DNA from: Halobaculum gomorrense
GTDB lineage: Archaea; Halobacteriota; Halobacteria; Halobacteriales; Haloferacaceae
NCBI RefSeq assembly: GCF_900129775.1
Contig: NZ_FQWV01000001.1
Span: forward strand, 639,176 to 703,175
Direction: 5' to 3'
Length of the DNA: 64,000 bases
Position 1 is the first letter of the stretch. Every line of letters begins with the position of its first letter. Both the position numbers and the translations under genes were made by a program. Positions 35,383 through 44,502 of the stretch are shown piece after piece. The notes beneath the pieces were generated by a model that did not search any database, had not been told where the DNA came from, and was given only the letters and a program-made list of their open reading frames with translations.

Positions 35383-35517
35383 TCAGTCCGGGGTATCCAA
35401 GTTCTCTGCCGCGTGGAGTAACATCCCTTTCCACGTTAGCCCGTTATGCCGCTTAATCGCCCGGAGGCGTTCGTACTGGTCGTCGTCCTCAATCTCAATC
35501 TGGACCGTGGTTGCCAT
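35383..35517 (-). CDS. 44-residue RHH-like small protein of TnpB element
   Basis: MATTVQIEIEDDDQYERLRA is followed by IKRHNGLTWKGMLLHAAENL and a DTPD tail. A beta strand plus two helices with the TW(K)GMLLHAAE pattern is the ribbon-helix-helix (CopG/Arc-like) layout. It is divergent from tnpB with 53 bp between the start codons, a region holding a TATA-like TTTTATC. It is probably a DNA-binding repressor acting on the shared promoter (inference). It is inside the element boundaries, so it travels with tnpB. Confidence 0.7.
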   Translation of the reverse strand: MATTVQIEIEDDDQYERLRAIKRHNGLTWKGMLLHAAENLDTPD

Positions 35518-35570
35518 ACCACCATTCACAAACCATAGTTTTATCAATGTACCGACCCAAACAGTAGTTG

Positions 35571-36845
35571 ATGAAGCGGACCAACACGTTCGACGTGGTT
35601 CCTCAGTCCAAGAAGGACGAGGAGTTGCTTCGACACCTGTTGGACGCTTCTGCCGCTCTCTGGAACGAAATCAACTACGAGCGCCGCGAGAACTACGCTG
35701 ACCCCGACGCCGACGTGTGGGACATCAGCGAGTATCGCGGGCGGTACGGCGGCACGCTCGGGGCTTCGACCGTTCAGCAAATCGAACGGAAGAACCGCGA
35801 AGCGTGGCGGTCGTTCTTCGCGCTCCAAAAGAAGGGCGAAGCCAACGGCAAACCCGGATACTGGGGCAACGCCGAGGATGGCCGCGACCTTCAGACGTAC
35901 ATCCGCAACACGTCGTACTCCGTCGAGTGGGGCGAATACTCCCGGCTCGAAATCCTCGTCGGCAAAGACCTGAAAGACGAGTATGGACTGGGACACCGCG
36001 AACGTCTCCGGCTCAAAGTCCGGGGCGACCCCAACTGGAACGAGTACGACAAGCAGGGCCGGTTAGAGTTGTTCTGGGACGAGAACGCACAGACATTCAG
36101 GGCCTTTCAGCCAGTCACTATCGACAATTCTCGGCTGGCACAACCACTGGCGGACGAAACCGCCGCGCTGGATATTGGTGCGAACAACCTCGTAGCCTGC
36201 ACGACCACGACCGGCCAACAACTCCTGTACGAAGGACGCGACCTGTTCGACCGCTTCCGCGAGACGACGCGAGAAATCGCTCGGTTGCGGTCGCTCTTGG
36301 ACGACGAGCAGTACAGCAGTCACCGGATACGCTCGCTGTACCGACGCCGAACGAGACGCCGCGACCACGCCCAAGACGCGCTCGCGCGCGACTTGGTGGA
36401 ACGGTTGTACGACGAAGGCGTCGCCACGGTGTACGTCGGTGCGTTGACGGACGTGTTGGAGACGCACTGGTCGGTCGAAGCGAACGCCAAGACGCACAAC
36501 TTCTGGGCGTTCCGGCAGTTCATCGACCGACTCGCCTGCACCGCCGAGGAGTTGGGCATAGCGGTCGAAGTCCGTTCGGAAGCGTGGACAAGCCAAGAGT
36601 GTCCGCAGTGCGGTTCGACCGACCGGACGACGCGCCACCGCGACACGCTGACGTGTCCGTGCGGCTTCGAGGGGCACGCAGACCTCACGGCGTCCGAGAC
36701 GTTCCTGAGACGGCAGACGACGGTAACACGGTCGATGGCACGGCCTGTGCGCCTCAAGTGGAACGACCACGAATGGTCAGAGTCACCACGCTCTTGTTCC
36801 AACGAGGAGCGCACGAACCCGCAAGTTGCCTCCGTGGGTCGGTAA
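35571..36845 (+). CDS. tnpB: RNA-guided endonuclease TnpB, IS1341 type
   Basis: This full-length-looking protein of 424 residues has an N-terminal helical region; RuvC-I aspartate D201 in ALDIGANN; zinc ribbon CPQC (344-347) with CPC (362-364); and RuvC-III aspartate D371 in [13 protein letters not shown]. At the place of the RuvC-II glutamate the sequence reads [11 protein letters not shown] (287-297), with G290 where canonical TnpB has E and a possible substitute at E297. The C-terminus ([32 protein letters not shown]) overlaps the predicted guide-RNA region. TnpB homes its transposon by RNA-guided cleavage. Whether this copy is active is uncertain because of the RuvC-II position. Confidence 0.92.
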   Translation: MKRTNTFDVVPQSKKDEELLRHLLDASAALWNEINYERRENYADPDADVWDISEYRGRYGGTLGASTVQQIERKNREAWRSFFALQKKGEANGKPGYWGNAEDGRDLQTYIRNTSYSVEWGEYSRLEILVGKDLKDEYGLGHRERLRLKVRGDPNWNEYDKQGRLELFWDENAQTFRAFQPVTIDNSRLAQPLADETAALDIGANNLVACTTTTGQQLLYEGRDLFDRFRETTREIARLRSLLDDEQYSSHRIRSLYRRRTRRRDHAQDALARDLVERLYDEGVATVYVGALTDVLETHWSVEANAKTHNFWAFRQFIDRLACTAEELGIAVEVRSEAWTSQECPQCGSTDRTTRHRDTLTCPCGFEGHADLTASETFLRRQTTVTRSMARPVRLKWNDHEWSESPRSCSNEERTNPQVASVGR

Positions 36846-36867
36846 GCGATACCCCAACGCGAGGAAA

Positions 36868-36887
36868 CCCCGGCGTTCACGCCGGGG
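36868..36887 (+). repeat. right-end hairpin of IS1341-type element
   Basis: CCCCGGCG-TTCA-CGCCGGGG is a perfect eight-base-pair stem, followed by AAGATGTCA. It is expected to form part of the 3' end of the TnpB guide RNA and the transposon right end. Confidence 0.8.
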
Positions 36888-36894
36888 AAGATGT

Positions 36895-37605
36895 CATCAC
36901 CTGAAGCGGCTCCTCGGCGAGTTCGTCGAGAAGCGGGACGGCGGGTACGCGCTGACGCTCGCGGGGATCCGGGCGTACCAAGCGATCGTGGCGCGCGTCC
37001 AGCCAAACACGATTTCGGTCGACCCGTTCGACATCGACGGCACATGTTCGAGCTGTGGTGCAACGCGAAGGGCGTGGTACGAAGATTCGAGGGGGCATAT
37101 CGGCTGCCGGTCGTGTAGCGACTTGGAGCTCAGGTATCCCGTTGCACCCGATACGATCGATCCCACTGAGCCGACGACGCTCCTTGATGCGCTGGACCGA
37201 CAACTGACCCGGGACTATTTTTTGATGTTCAACGACGTCTGTCCGTACTGCGCCGGCAATTCGACCGTCCAGCTGGCAGAGTCCGAAGAGTATTACGACG
37301 AGCTTGCAATGGTGTCACACCCCGTCAACGTCCACGCGGCGTGCGACGATTGCGCGTGGTTCCTGTATGCCAATGTCGGCGCGTTGCTGGTCTTCGAACC
37401 GCCGGTGTACGCGTTTATCAAAGAACGCGGTGTCGACGTGTGGGACAAATACGTCTGGGCTGCGGCGGTGGACCACGAGGTGACTTCTGTCAGGTGGGAT
37501 CCACAGCGTGTAGATGGTGTTTTCCGCCTCTCGGGAGACGAGCTGAGGTACGTGCTTGACGAAAATCTCCGAATGCTTGAGTACGAGATCCACCCCGGAG
37601 ACTGA
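36895..37605 (+). pseudogene. 3' part of interrupted ArsR-like zinc-ribbon regulator
   Basis: The frame resumes with HLKRLLGEFVEKRDGGYALTLAGIRAYQAI, the recognition-helix end of the winged helix. It continues with two cysteine clusters, CSSCG...CRSC and CPYC...CDDC, and a helical C-terminus ending EYEIHPGD. No start codon of its own suits a functional protein; ATG 36891 gives only a few residues of IS sequence in another frame. The 237 codons show no further lesions, which suggests the insertion is recent. Confidence 0.85.
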
Positions 37606-37612
37606 CTGTCAG

Positions 37613-39802
37613 CTATCTCGATTCCGGATCAATCCCCATCCGCTCGAACACGAACCCCCACCGCTCGCTGTTCTCGCGCACCTGCATCGACGTGGGCTTG
37701 CCGACGCCGTGGCCGGCGTCGTCCTCGACGCGGAGGACGATCGACTCGTCGCCGGTGTTCCGTTCCTGGACGAGCGCGGTCATCTTCCGCGCGTGGCTCG
37801 GGTGGACGCGCGTGTCGCCCAGCGCGGTCGTGAACATCGTCGGCGGGTAGTCGGCCTCGGGGGCGTTGTGGTACGGCGAGTACTTCCGGAGGTACGCGAA
37901 CGCCTCGGGGTCCTCCTCGGGGTGGCCGTACTCCGTGGTCCACGACGCCCCGAGCAGGAAGCGGTGGAACCGGAGCATGTCGAGCAGCGGAACGTGACAC
38001 AGCGCGACCGCGAAGCGCTCGGGCTGCCGGGTGATCAGCGCGCCGACGAGCAGCCCGCCGTTGGAGCCGCCGGTGACGCCGATGCGGTCGGGGTCGGCCC
38101 ACCCGGTCTCGGCGAGGCCGTCGGCGACCGCGAGCGCGTCGTCGAACACGCGCTGTTTGTTCCCCCGGCGTCCGGCCTCATGCCACGGCTCGCCGTACTC
38201 GGTTCCCCCGCGCAGCGTCGCGAGGACGAACACGCCGCCGGCGGCGAGAAACGGCAGGCGGAACCGGTCGAACGTCGGCGTACGGTTCACCCGGAAGCCA
38301 CCGTAGCCGGTGAGCAGCGCGGGGTTGTCACCGTCTGGCTCCACGTCGCTCCGGCGGACGACAAACGCCGGCACTTCGGTGCCGTCGGCCGACTCGAAGC
38401 GCTCCTGGCTCACCTCGATATCGACCTCGACCGCGGTCGACTGCCGGCACAGCGTCTCGGTCGTCCCGTCGCCGAGGTCGACCCGTCGCACCGACGGCGG
38501 GTCGGCGAACGACTGGACGGTCAGGTACGCCTCGGGGTCGTCGCTCGCGCCGTGGACGCCCGCGACCGACGGGAACGCCGGCAGGTCGACGGTCTGCTCG
38601 CGCTCGCCGTCGGCGTCGAGGACGGCGAGTTCGCTGCTGGCGTCGCGGTGGTAGTGCGCAAGGATCCGGTCGCCCGCGAGTTCGACGCTCCGCAGGACGG
38701 CGTCCGTCTCGGGGACGAGTTCATCGTACGCCGCTGGGTCGGCCGCCTCGCCCGCGAGCGCGTCCGCGAGCGGCGCGGCGAGCACGCGCGAGAAGTCGGC
38801 GCCGTGGTCGGTCGCGAGCAGCAGCCGGCCGCGGTCGCCGTCGATCGTCGGCGTGAACACGGCGTCGTAGCCCGTGAGGACGGGCTCCAGATCCGCCGCG
38901 GCCGGGTCGCCTCGGTAGCCGTACACGTCGGAGCGCTCCCACCCCTCGACGTAGCCGGCGATCAGCGCGTCGCCGTCGGTCACGAGCGTCGGCCACGTGG
39001 TCTCCCCGACATCGTCCGCGACGACGCGGTCGTCGGCGGGGACCGAGTCGGACCCGAACTCGTGATAGCGGATCGCCTTGTCGAGCTGGCCGTCCGCGCC
39101 CTCGTCGCCGTCGGCGCCGCCGGTGGTGACGTAGTAGAAGCCGCGCGGGTCGGTCGCGTCGCCCGTGGTGTCGCTGCCGTCGGTCGGATCGCCCTCTACC
39201 CACGCGAACCCGCCCTCTTGGGTCCGCCCGGCACCCTCGACTGTCTCCACGACCTCCGCGGTCGCCACGTCGACGATCCGCACGTCGTACTGCTCGTCGC
39301 CGCCCTCGGCGACGCCGTACGCCAGGTACGCGCCCTCGGGGCCGGGAACGAACCAGTCCATCGAGACCGTCCCGTCGCCCGCCCACCCGTTCGGGTCGAC
39401 CAGCGCGGTCCCCTCGTCGGTGCCGATCGCTTCGGGGTCGTCGTAGGCGTACAGCCCCGGCTGTTCGTCGTCGGGGCGCTTCACCTCCTGGAACAGGCGG
39501 TCGCCGGCGGGCGTGACGGGGCCGTACTGGCCGACGCGCCCGAGCGACTCGAAGCGCTCGGCGAGCGCCTCGCGGTGGGACGTGTCGAGGACGGCTTCGG
39601 CGTACCGGTTTTGCGCGTCGGTCCACTCGCTGACCTCGGCGTCGTCGCCCTCCAGCCAGCGGTACGGGTCCGTGATCGACTCGCCGTGGAGGTCGTCGGT
39701 GACGGGTCGCCGCGGCGTCTCGGGCGGCGTCGCTTGTCCTCGGCCGTCGCCCCCGTCGCCGGTTCCGGCCGCGGCTTCGGCTCCCGAGTCGTTGTCGGTC
39801 AT
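37613..39802 (-). CDS. prolyl oligopeptidase family protease (S9A)
   Basis: This protein of 729 residues has a PreP/POP layout. An N-terminal helix and seven-bladed propeller start PRRPVTDDLHGESITDPYRWLEG. The C-terminal hydrolase domain has GGSNGGLLVG (Ser), LGDTRVHPSHARKM (Asp) and DDAGHGVGKP (His), plus TLRGGTEYGEPWHEAG near the active site. It cleaves after proline in short peptides, in the cytoplasm (no signal seen). A glycine/aspartate-rich N-terminal extension of about 30 residues is variable. The stop lies 8 bp beyond the end of the split regulator on the opposite strand. Confidence 0.93.
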   Translation of the reverse strand: MTDNDSGAEAAAGTGDGGDGRGQATPPETPRRPVTDDLHGESITDPYRWLEGDDAEVSEWTDAQNRYAEAVLDTSHREALAERFESLGRVGQYGPVTPAGDRLFQEVKRPDDEQPGLYAYDDPEAIGTDEGTALVDPNGWAGDGTVSMDWFVPGPEGAYLAYGVAEGGDEQYDVRIVDVATAEVVETVEGAGRTQEGGFAWVEGDPTDGSDTTGDATDPRGFYYVTTGGADGDEGADGQLDKAIRYHEFGSDSVPADDRVVADDVGETTWPTLVTDGDALIAGYVEGWERSDVYGYRGDPAAADLEPVLTGYDAVFTPTIDGDRGRLLLATDHGADFSRVLAAPLADALAGEAADPAAYDELVPETDAVLRSVELAGDRILAHYHRDASSELAVLDADGEREQTVDLPAFPSVAGVHGASDDPEAYLTVQSFADPPSVRRVDLGDGTTETLCRQSTAVEVDIEVSQERFESADGTEVPAFVVRRSDVEPDGDNPALLTGYGGFRVNRTPTFDRFRLPFLAAGGVFVLATLRGGTEYGEPWHEAGRRGNKQRVFDDALAVADGLAETGWADPDRIGVTGGSNGGLLVGALITRQPERFAVALCHVPLLDMLRFHRFLLGASWTTEYGHPEEDPEAFAYLRKYSPYHNAPEADYPPTMFTTALGDTRVHPSHARKMTALVQERNTGDESIVLRVEDDAGHGVGKPTSMQVRENSERWGFVFERMGIDPESR

Positions 39803-39903
39803 CGATCCGTACTCCGACGCCCGCGGGAAGTAGCTGCTGTTCGGCGGTCGAGTTGCCGCCTTCGCACCGTCCGGGACGGGAGGGCGACCGATCCCGGACC
39901 GGA

Positions 39904-42141
39904 CTACCGGCCGAACAGCCGGTCGCGAAGGCTCCGGCCGGTCGGTCGCTCGGCCAGCAGCACCGAGCAGTCGACGTCGTTGATGACGTCGAGCGCGAGC
40001 GCCCCGCCGACGAGTCGCGAGAGCATCCCGCGCTCGCTCGCGCCGATCACGACCAGCGAGGCGTTCTCGGCGTGGTGCGCGATCGCCTCCTCGACGTCGC
40101 CCGATTCGACCAGCAGCTCGGCGTCGCCGAGGCCGTGGTCGTTGGCCCACGCGGCCAGAAAGTCCTTGCCGTCGCCGACGTCGTCAGCGACGTGGAGCAG
40201 CCGGATCGCCGAGCCGAAGGAGTCCCGGAGGGCGACGGCGATCTCCGCCGAGAGGTCCGAGTCCGGCCCGCCGGCGGTGGGGACGAGCACGCGCTCGGGG
40301 TCGAGCCCGCGATCCTTCAGGACGAGGAAGTCACACGGGAGGTTTCGCGTGAGTTCGTCGATGCGTCCCTCGACACGGCCGGGAGCGCCGTGGCCCTCCG
40401 GCCCCCAGCCCATGACGACGAGGTCGGCTTCGTGGGTTCGGGCCGCGTCGAACACCTCCTCGAACGAGCGGTGAGAGACGATTGTGCTCGTCTCGACCGG
40501 GACGCCGAGTTCCTCGGCGTCGAGGCGCGCACGTTCGAGGAGTTCGCCGCTTCCCTCGTCGAACTTGCGGACGTTGTCCGCGGCGTACTCGAGGGAGGTC
40601 TGATCGGGGACGGAAACGATGTGGACGGCGTCGACGGTCCCGCCGCGCTCGCGCGCGATGTTCGCGGCGAGTTCGATGAGCGTCCCTTCCGTCGCGGGGT
40701 TCGCCAGCGGTACCATCACGCGGTACTCCCCGCCGTCAGGGGCGACCGCGTCCGCCGCGTCGACGGCGGCGTCGGGCATCATCTCCGAGCGCGATCGGAT
40801 GTACTCCGCGAGCGCGCCCTCGCTTTCCGTGCGCGAGCGGGCGTACCCGAAGTACCACACCAGCGCGAACGCGACGAACGCGCCGCCGATGAGGACGACC
40901 ATCGGCTCGATGAAGACGATGAGCGCGAGCGAGACGACCGCGCCCAACACCGGAACGACGGGGTACAGCGGGACGGTGTAACTCGGTTCGTACCCGTCGA
41001 CGTTCGCCTCGCGGAACACGATCAGCGCGACGTTGAGCAGCGCGTAGATGACGAGGTGGAGCACCGATCCCAGTGTCGCGAGGGTGTTCACGTCCGCGAG
41101 GACGATGAACAGGAGGATGAGCGCGCCCGTGACGGCGATCGAGCGATACGGCGTCCCGAACCGAGGGTGGATCTCGTTGAGGTTCGGGGAGACGATCCGG
41201 TCCCGACCCATCGCGAAGTTGATCCGGGAGGACGCGAGGATCGAAGCGTTCGCACTGGAGGCAGTCGCCAACAACCCGCCGATCAGCATCGCGATCGCCC
41301 CGGCGGGGCCGAGGACGATCCGCGCCACCTCGACGACCGCGATCTGGCCGTCCGGAATCTTCGCGATGAACCCCTGCTCGACGGCGGCAGTCATCACGAT
41401 CAACACGAGCGCGTAGATGACGGTCACGATGACGACCGAGCCGATCACCGCCCGCGGGAGGTTCCTCCCGGGGTCTTTGATCTCCTCGGCGACGGAGGTG
41501 ATCTGGACGAACCCGAGATAGGAGACGAAGATGAGCCCGGTCGTCGTGAGCATCGGTCCGAAGCCGGTCCCCTCGGCGATGTTCGCCGGGTCCGCACGCA
41601 GCGTGCCCGCGATCGTGAACACCGTGAGAATGATGACCAGGAGCACCACGATCACGTTCTGGAGCCGGCCGGTCTCCTTTGCGCCCACGTAGTTGATGAG
41701 GACGAACAGCGCCGCACCCGAGAGCGCGACGGCCTTCACCCTGACGGGGATCGCGATCCCGACGAACGGGATCCCGATCGACCCGCCGGAGATGTTGACG
41801 ACGTACTCGCCGAACCCGACCATGTAGAACGCCGAGGCGAACGCCAGCCCCATCCAGTTGGCCCAGCCGGCGACGGAGCCGAACATCGGGCCCAACGCCT
41901 GGTTCACGTAGTAGTACGCGCCGCCAGACACCGGCATCGCCGTGCCCAGTTCGGAGGCGGAAAACGCCGTGAGGATCGCGATGGCGCCGCCGAGCACGAA
42001 CGAGATCACGGCGAACGACCCGGCCTCGCTGATCGCAACGCCCGGGAGGACGAAGATCCCGGCGCCGATCATGGTTCCGACGCCGATGGTCAGCGCCGCA
42101 AGCGGGCCCAGGTCTTTCGCGAGTTCCTCGTCGCCGCTCAT
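39904..42141 (-). CDS. APC-family amino acid permease fused to two Usp domains
   Basis: This protein of 745 residues has an APC permease domain (about 1-430) with 12 membrane segments. It starts with the typical LGPLAALTIGVGTMIGAGIFVLPG motif and has SANASILASSRINFAMGRD in segment 8-9. Two universal-stress-protein domains (about 475-615 and 618-735) follow; the last contains the ATP-binding-type end VVIGASERGMLSRLVGGALALDVINDVDCSVLL. It probably imports amino acids, with Usp domains sensing nucleotide or stress. The start overlaps the stop of the separate usp gene by three bases or more (ATGA type), so both are made from one mRNA. Confidence 0.92.
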   Translation of the reverse strand: MSGDEELAKDLGPLAALTIGVGTMIGAGIFVLPGVAISEAGSFAVISFVLGGAIAILTAFSASELGTAMPVSGGAYYYVNQALGPMFGSVAGWANWMGLAFASAFYMVGFGEYVVNISGGSIGIPFVGIAIPVRVKAVALSGAALFVLINYVGAKETGRLQNVIVVLLVIILTVFTIAGTLRADPANIAEGTGFGPMLTTTGLIFVSYLGFVQITSVAEEIKDPGRNLPRAVIGSVVIVTVIYALVLIVMTAAVEQGFIAKIPDGQIAVVEVARIVLGPAGAIAMLIGGLLATASSANASILASSRINFAMGRDRIVSPNLNEIHPRFGTPYRSIAVTGALILLFIVLADVNTLATLGSVLHLVIYALLNVALIVFREANVDGYEPSYTVPLYPVVPVLGAVVSLALIVFIEPMVVLIGGAFVAFALVWYFGYARSRTESEGALAEYIRSRSEMMPDAAVDAADAVAPDGGEYRVMVPLANPATEGTLIELAANIARERGGTVDAVHIVSVPDQTSLEYAADNVRKFDEGSGELLERARLDAEELGVPVETSTIVSHRSFEEVFDAARTHEADLVVMGWGPEGHGAPGRVEGRIDELTRNLPCDFLVLKDRGLDPERVLVPTAGGPDSDLSAEIAVALRDSFGSAIRLLHVADDVGDGKDFLAAWANDHGLGDAELLVESGDVEEAIAHHAENASLVVIGASERGMLSRLVGGALALDVINDVDCSVLLAERPTGRSLRDRLFGR

Positions 42142-42584
42142 TCCTCTTCCGTCGACTCGTCGTCGTCGGCCGGACGCGGCAGGCTCACGACGGGCCGGTC
42201 GGCGCCCGTCACCAGTCGGAGCGCGAGGTCGCCGGTGAGCATCCGGACGAAGCGGCCGCCGTCGCGCGGCGTGAACGCGATCGCGGTCGCGTCCACGCCG
42301 CGGGCGACCGACAGAATGCCGTCGAGGATGTCGGTGTCGTAGACGACCTCCCGATCGACGGTCACGTCCGGCAGCGCGGCGTCGAAGGTGTCGAACGCCT
42401 CGCGGGCGGCCTCCTCGCGCTGCTCGACGCCGGCCTTGTCGGGGGCGCCGCCGGCCTTCTCGACGACGTACACGAGTGTCACCTCGCCCACCTCGGCGTC
42501 GTAGCGCTTCAGCGCCGCGGCCGTGTCCGCTGCGTCGTCCGCGGACGCCACGGGAACGACGACCCGCGAGAGGAGTCCGGTCAC
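42138..42584 (-). CDS. universal stress protein UspA-like
   Basis: This protein of 148 residues has an alpha/beta Usp fold: SRVVVPVASADDAADTAAAL at the first strand and TPRDGGRFVRMLTGDLALRLVTGADRPVVSLP at the C-terminus, corresponding to the G-x2-G-x9-G-(S/T) nucleotide loop, with deviations from the canonical motif. It is translationally coupled to the downstream permease-Usp fusion and likely regulates or pairs with its Usp domains. Confidence 0.87.
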   Translation of the reverse strand: MTGLLSRVVVPVASADDAADTAAALKRYDAEVGEVTLVYVVEKAGGAPDKAGVEQREEAAREAFDTFDAALPDVTVDREVVYDTDILDGILSVARGVDATAIAFTPRDGGRFVRMLTGDLALRLVTGADRPVVSLPRPADDDESTEEE

Positions 42585-42739
42585 CGGACTTCACCTCGCC
42601 GGCCCCGTCTCCGACAGCGCTGTCTCGCGGCGGCAGTGGTCGCACCGCTGATACGTGATTCGTTCATACTCCGCCCGTCGAACCGAGCGGGATTAAACGC
42701 TCTCCCTCGCGCGCGGGCAGTTCGGGTGCGGCTGCAGGG

Positions 42740-42934
42740 TCACTGAAGGTCGTCCAGCGAGACGGCCGCATCCGCGTCGACCGTGATCCACGTCGTCTCC
42801 AGCGTCTCGGGGTCGTAGACGGTCACCGAGCTCGGGTCCGACCCGTCGTCGAAGAGATACCGGAGCTCGAACTCGGGAAGGTCGTCGAGGACGGCCGCGT
42901 CCCGGAGCTTCGGCAGGTCGTCGCTCGCGTGCAT
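42740..42934 (-). CDS. DUF7511 small protein
   Basis: This acidic protein of 64 residues contains the phrase YDPETLETTWITVDADAAVSLDD, characteristic of the haloarchaeal DUF7511 family, whose function is unknown. A TATA-like CATATAC on the minus strand (42955-42963) is about 26 nt upstream of the ATG, so the mRNA is probably leaderless. Confidence 0.82.
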   Translation of the reverse strand: MHASDDLPKLRDAAVLDDLPEFELRYLFDDGSDPSSVTVYDPETLETTWITVDADAAVSLDDLQ

Positions 42935-43278
42935 GCCCGTACGTCGGGCGTTCGGGTATATGAGGATGCGGTTCGGATTATCGGGGACGAGATTCGGAGC
43001 TGATCATCGGAGGGGTGCGCCGTGCTCGGCGCCGGAGGCCGACCCGCCCACTGCCCGACTCGCGGCCGCGACGGAACCGACGGGTCCGGGAACGTGCCGC
43101 ATGGGGCGACGACCGGCGCCGACTCGCTCGTCGCTCGCCACCCGGCCGTCGCCGGCACGGATCCGGTGGGGCGTCCGATAGCTTCGATGCGACCGCGAAC
43201 GAGGGGACGAAGCGAACCGCGCGATCTCCCCCCAGGGTACCACCGGTTGTTCGGTGAACCGGTCGCGACGGCGGTCGA
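42935..43278. other. gene-less interval
   Basis: Apart from the DUF7511 promoter at its left edge, I see no coding signal, RNA gene or repeat here. Several open frames exist only because the DNA is GC-rich; their translations are Arg/Pro/Ser-rich without protein character. Confidence 0.5.
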
Positions 43279-44169
43279 TTACTCGGCTTCTTCGCCCTCC
43301 CCGCTTCCGCCGTTTCCGCCGCCTTCGCCGGCGTTGCTTCCCTCACCTTCCCCTTCGACACCCGCTCCGTCCTCGCTTCCGTTTCCGTCGCCCGCTCCGT
43401 CCTCGGTCCCCTCGCTGTCCCCGCTTTTCCCGTCGTCAGCGTCGTAGACGATGAGCGGGTCGACGGCGGCAAGCACGTCGGGCCGGGCGGCCGGAGCGTC
43501 GATCGCGTCCGGGTACGGATCGCTGTTGCCGGCGGCGGTCACGACGGCCGCGTGTCGGGCCTCGACGCTGTGGACGCCGAGCGCAGTGCGCAGGAGGTCC
43601 GGGCTCTCGACCGCGGGAGCGGCGCCCGCGTACGCGGCGACGCCCGTGTTCTCGAGCGTCGACGCGAGCGACATGAACCCGGCGACGTCCTCCAGCCTGA
43701 AGTCGTACTTCGCCTCCTCGACGGGCGTCCCGCCGAGCAACTCGACCGCCCGCCTCAGGAGGTCGACGTGGGCCACCTCGTGTTCGCCGATCGTCTCCAA
43801 GTTCTCGTACAGCACCGCCGCGTCCGCCTCGGTGGAGACGATCGTCGCCTTAGACTCGACGAAGTCCGCCGGGTCGAAGGTCTCGAGTCCGGTCCGGTAG
43901 AACGCGTTTTCCAAGTGTTTGAGCGTGAGCGCGTAGTTCAGCACGTCCACGTCCGTCCCCTCCTCGTCGTCGAACAGCGGGCCTTCTTGGGCCTCGGCGT
44001 CGTCGTCCTCCTGCGCCAGCAAGAGGCCGGCACCGCCGCCCAGCGCCAGCAGCACGCTGCCGGCTATCGCCGACCGACTGAGGAACCGCCTCCGGGAGCC
44101 GCCGCTGTCGTTGTCAGCCGCGTCGATACCGCCCGATCGTTCGTCATTGCTGTGTTCGTTCACTGTCAT
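43279..44169 (-). CDS. Tat-exported ferritin-like protein
   Basis: This protein of 296 residues has a twin-arginine signal, SRRRFLSRSAIAGSVLLALGGGAGLLLA (about 25-52). A ferritin-like (PF13668) four-helix domain (about 75-225) follows, with DVLNYALTLKHLENAFYRTGL, ENLETIGEHEVAHVDLLRRAVELLGG and LGVHSVEARHAAVV, where Glu/His ligands are placed on helices. The last 55 residues are a Gly/Glu/Asp-rich disordered tail. The protein is exported folded; whether it binds iron or manganese, or has lost activity, is unknown. Confidence 0.87.
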   Translation of the reverse strand: MTVNEHSNDERSGGIDAADNDSGGSRRRFLSRSAIAGSVLLALGGGAGLLLAQEDDDAEAQEGPLFDDEEGTDVDVLNYALTLKHLENAFYRTGLETFDPADFVESKATIVSTEADAAVLYENLETIGEHEVAHVDLLRRAVELLGGTPVEEAKYDFRLEDVAGFMSLASTLENTGVAAYAGAAPAVESPDLLRTALGVHSVEARHAAVVTAAGNSDPYPDAIDAPAARPDVLAAVDPLIVYDADDGKSGDSEGTEDGAGDGNGSEDGAGVEGEGEGSNAGEGGGNGGSGEGEEAE

Positions 44170-44502
44170 CGTGGTACGTCAGAAGCGTCCGACAGACGAG
44201 ACGTTCGGGTGCCGACGGTTTGTTACGCGCAGCGGTCGCGTGCGTAGTCCCAGCGTACGAATCGGGCTTGAACCTTCCCGAATGGAATGCCAATTATACA
44301 CCGAGTACAGTGGGCTTACACCGAATTACGCGACGAATGCGGTGTCGACACGCCGCTGCACGCCACCGGACCACTGCGACGGCGGTCCCGAACAGGACAC
44401 CACTGGCTCCGGGGCGACGTATCGAACTCGCGGCGGTCTGCCGCGCCCGCAAAACTAGTCTCCGGTCCGCGCTGCGTCTGCGCTCTCGCGTCCCGAACGG
44501 CG
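44170..44502. other. gene-less interval downstream of secY
   Basis: The interval lies between the ferritin-like gene and the secY stop codon. I see no gene, RNA or repeat. The right part presumably contains the transcription terminator of the ribosomal cluster, but no oligo-T tract stands out. Confidence 0.45.

Larger units (their letters stand above)
35314..36894 (+). mobile_element. IS1341-type element (RHH gene plus tnpB, no tnpA)
   Basis: The element is about 1.58 kb. It carries a left hairpin (35327-35344), a minus-strand 44-residue RHH-like gene, a plus-strand tnpB and a right hairpin (36868-36887) followed by GAAGATGTCA. The bounds come from where the split regulator frame is lost and regained, so each is good to about 10 bp. 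There is no tnpA transposase, so mobilisation would need one in trans. The TnpB guide RNA is expected to end at the right boundary and take its guide from the downstream half of the interrupted gene. Confidence 0.82.

Noticed and set aside
37556..42342. Long plus-strand open frames opposite the protease and the permease
   Set aside because: The minus-strand products are complete recognised families with catalytic or membrane motifs. The plus-strand translations are Arg/Val/Asp-rich mirrors.
44287..44460. ATG frame starting MPIIHRVQWAYTELRDECG in the gap below secY
   Set aside because: The first residues look plausible, but the continuation is Arg/Ser-rich and overlaps the antisense of secY. 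No start signal or conserved pattern is seen.
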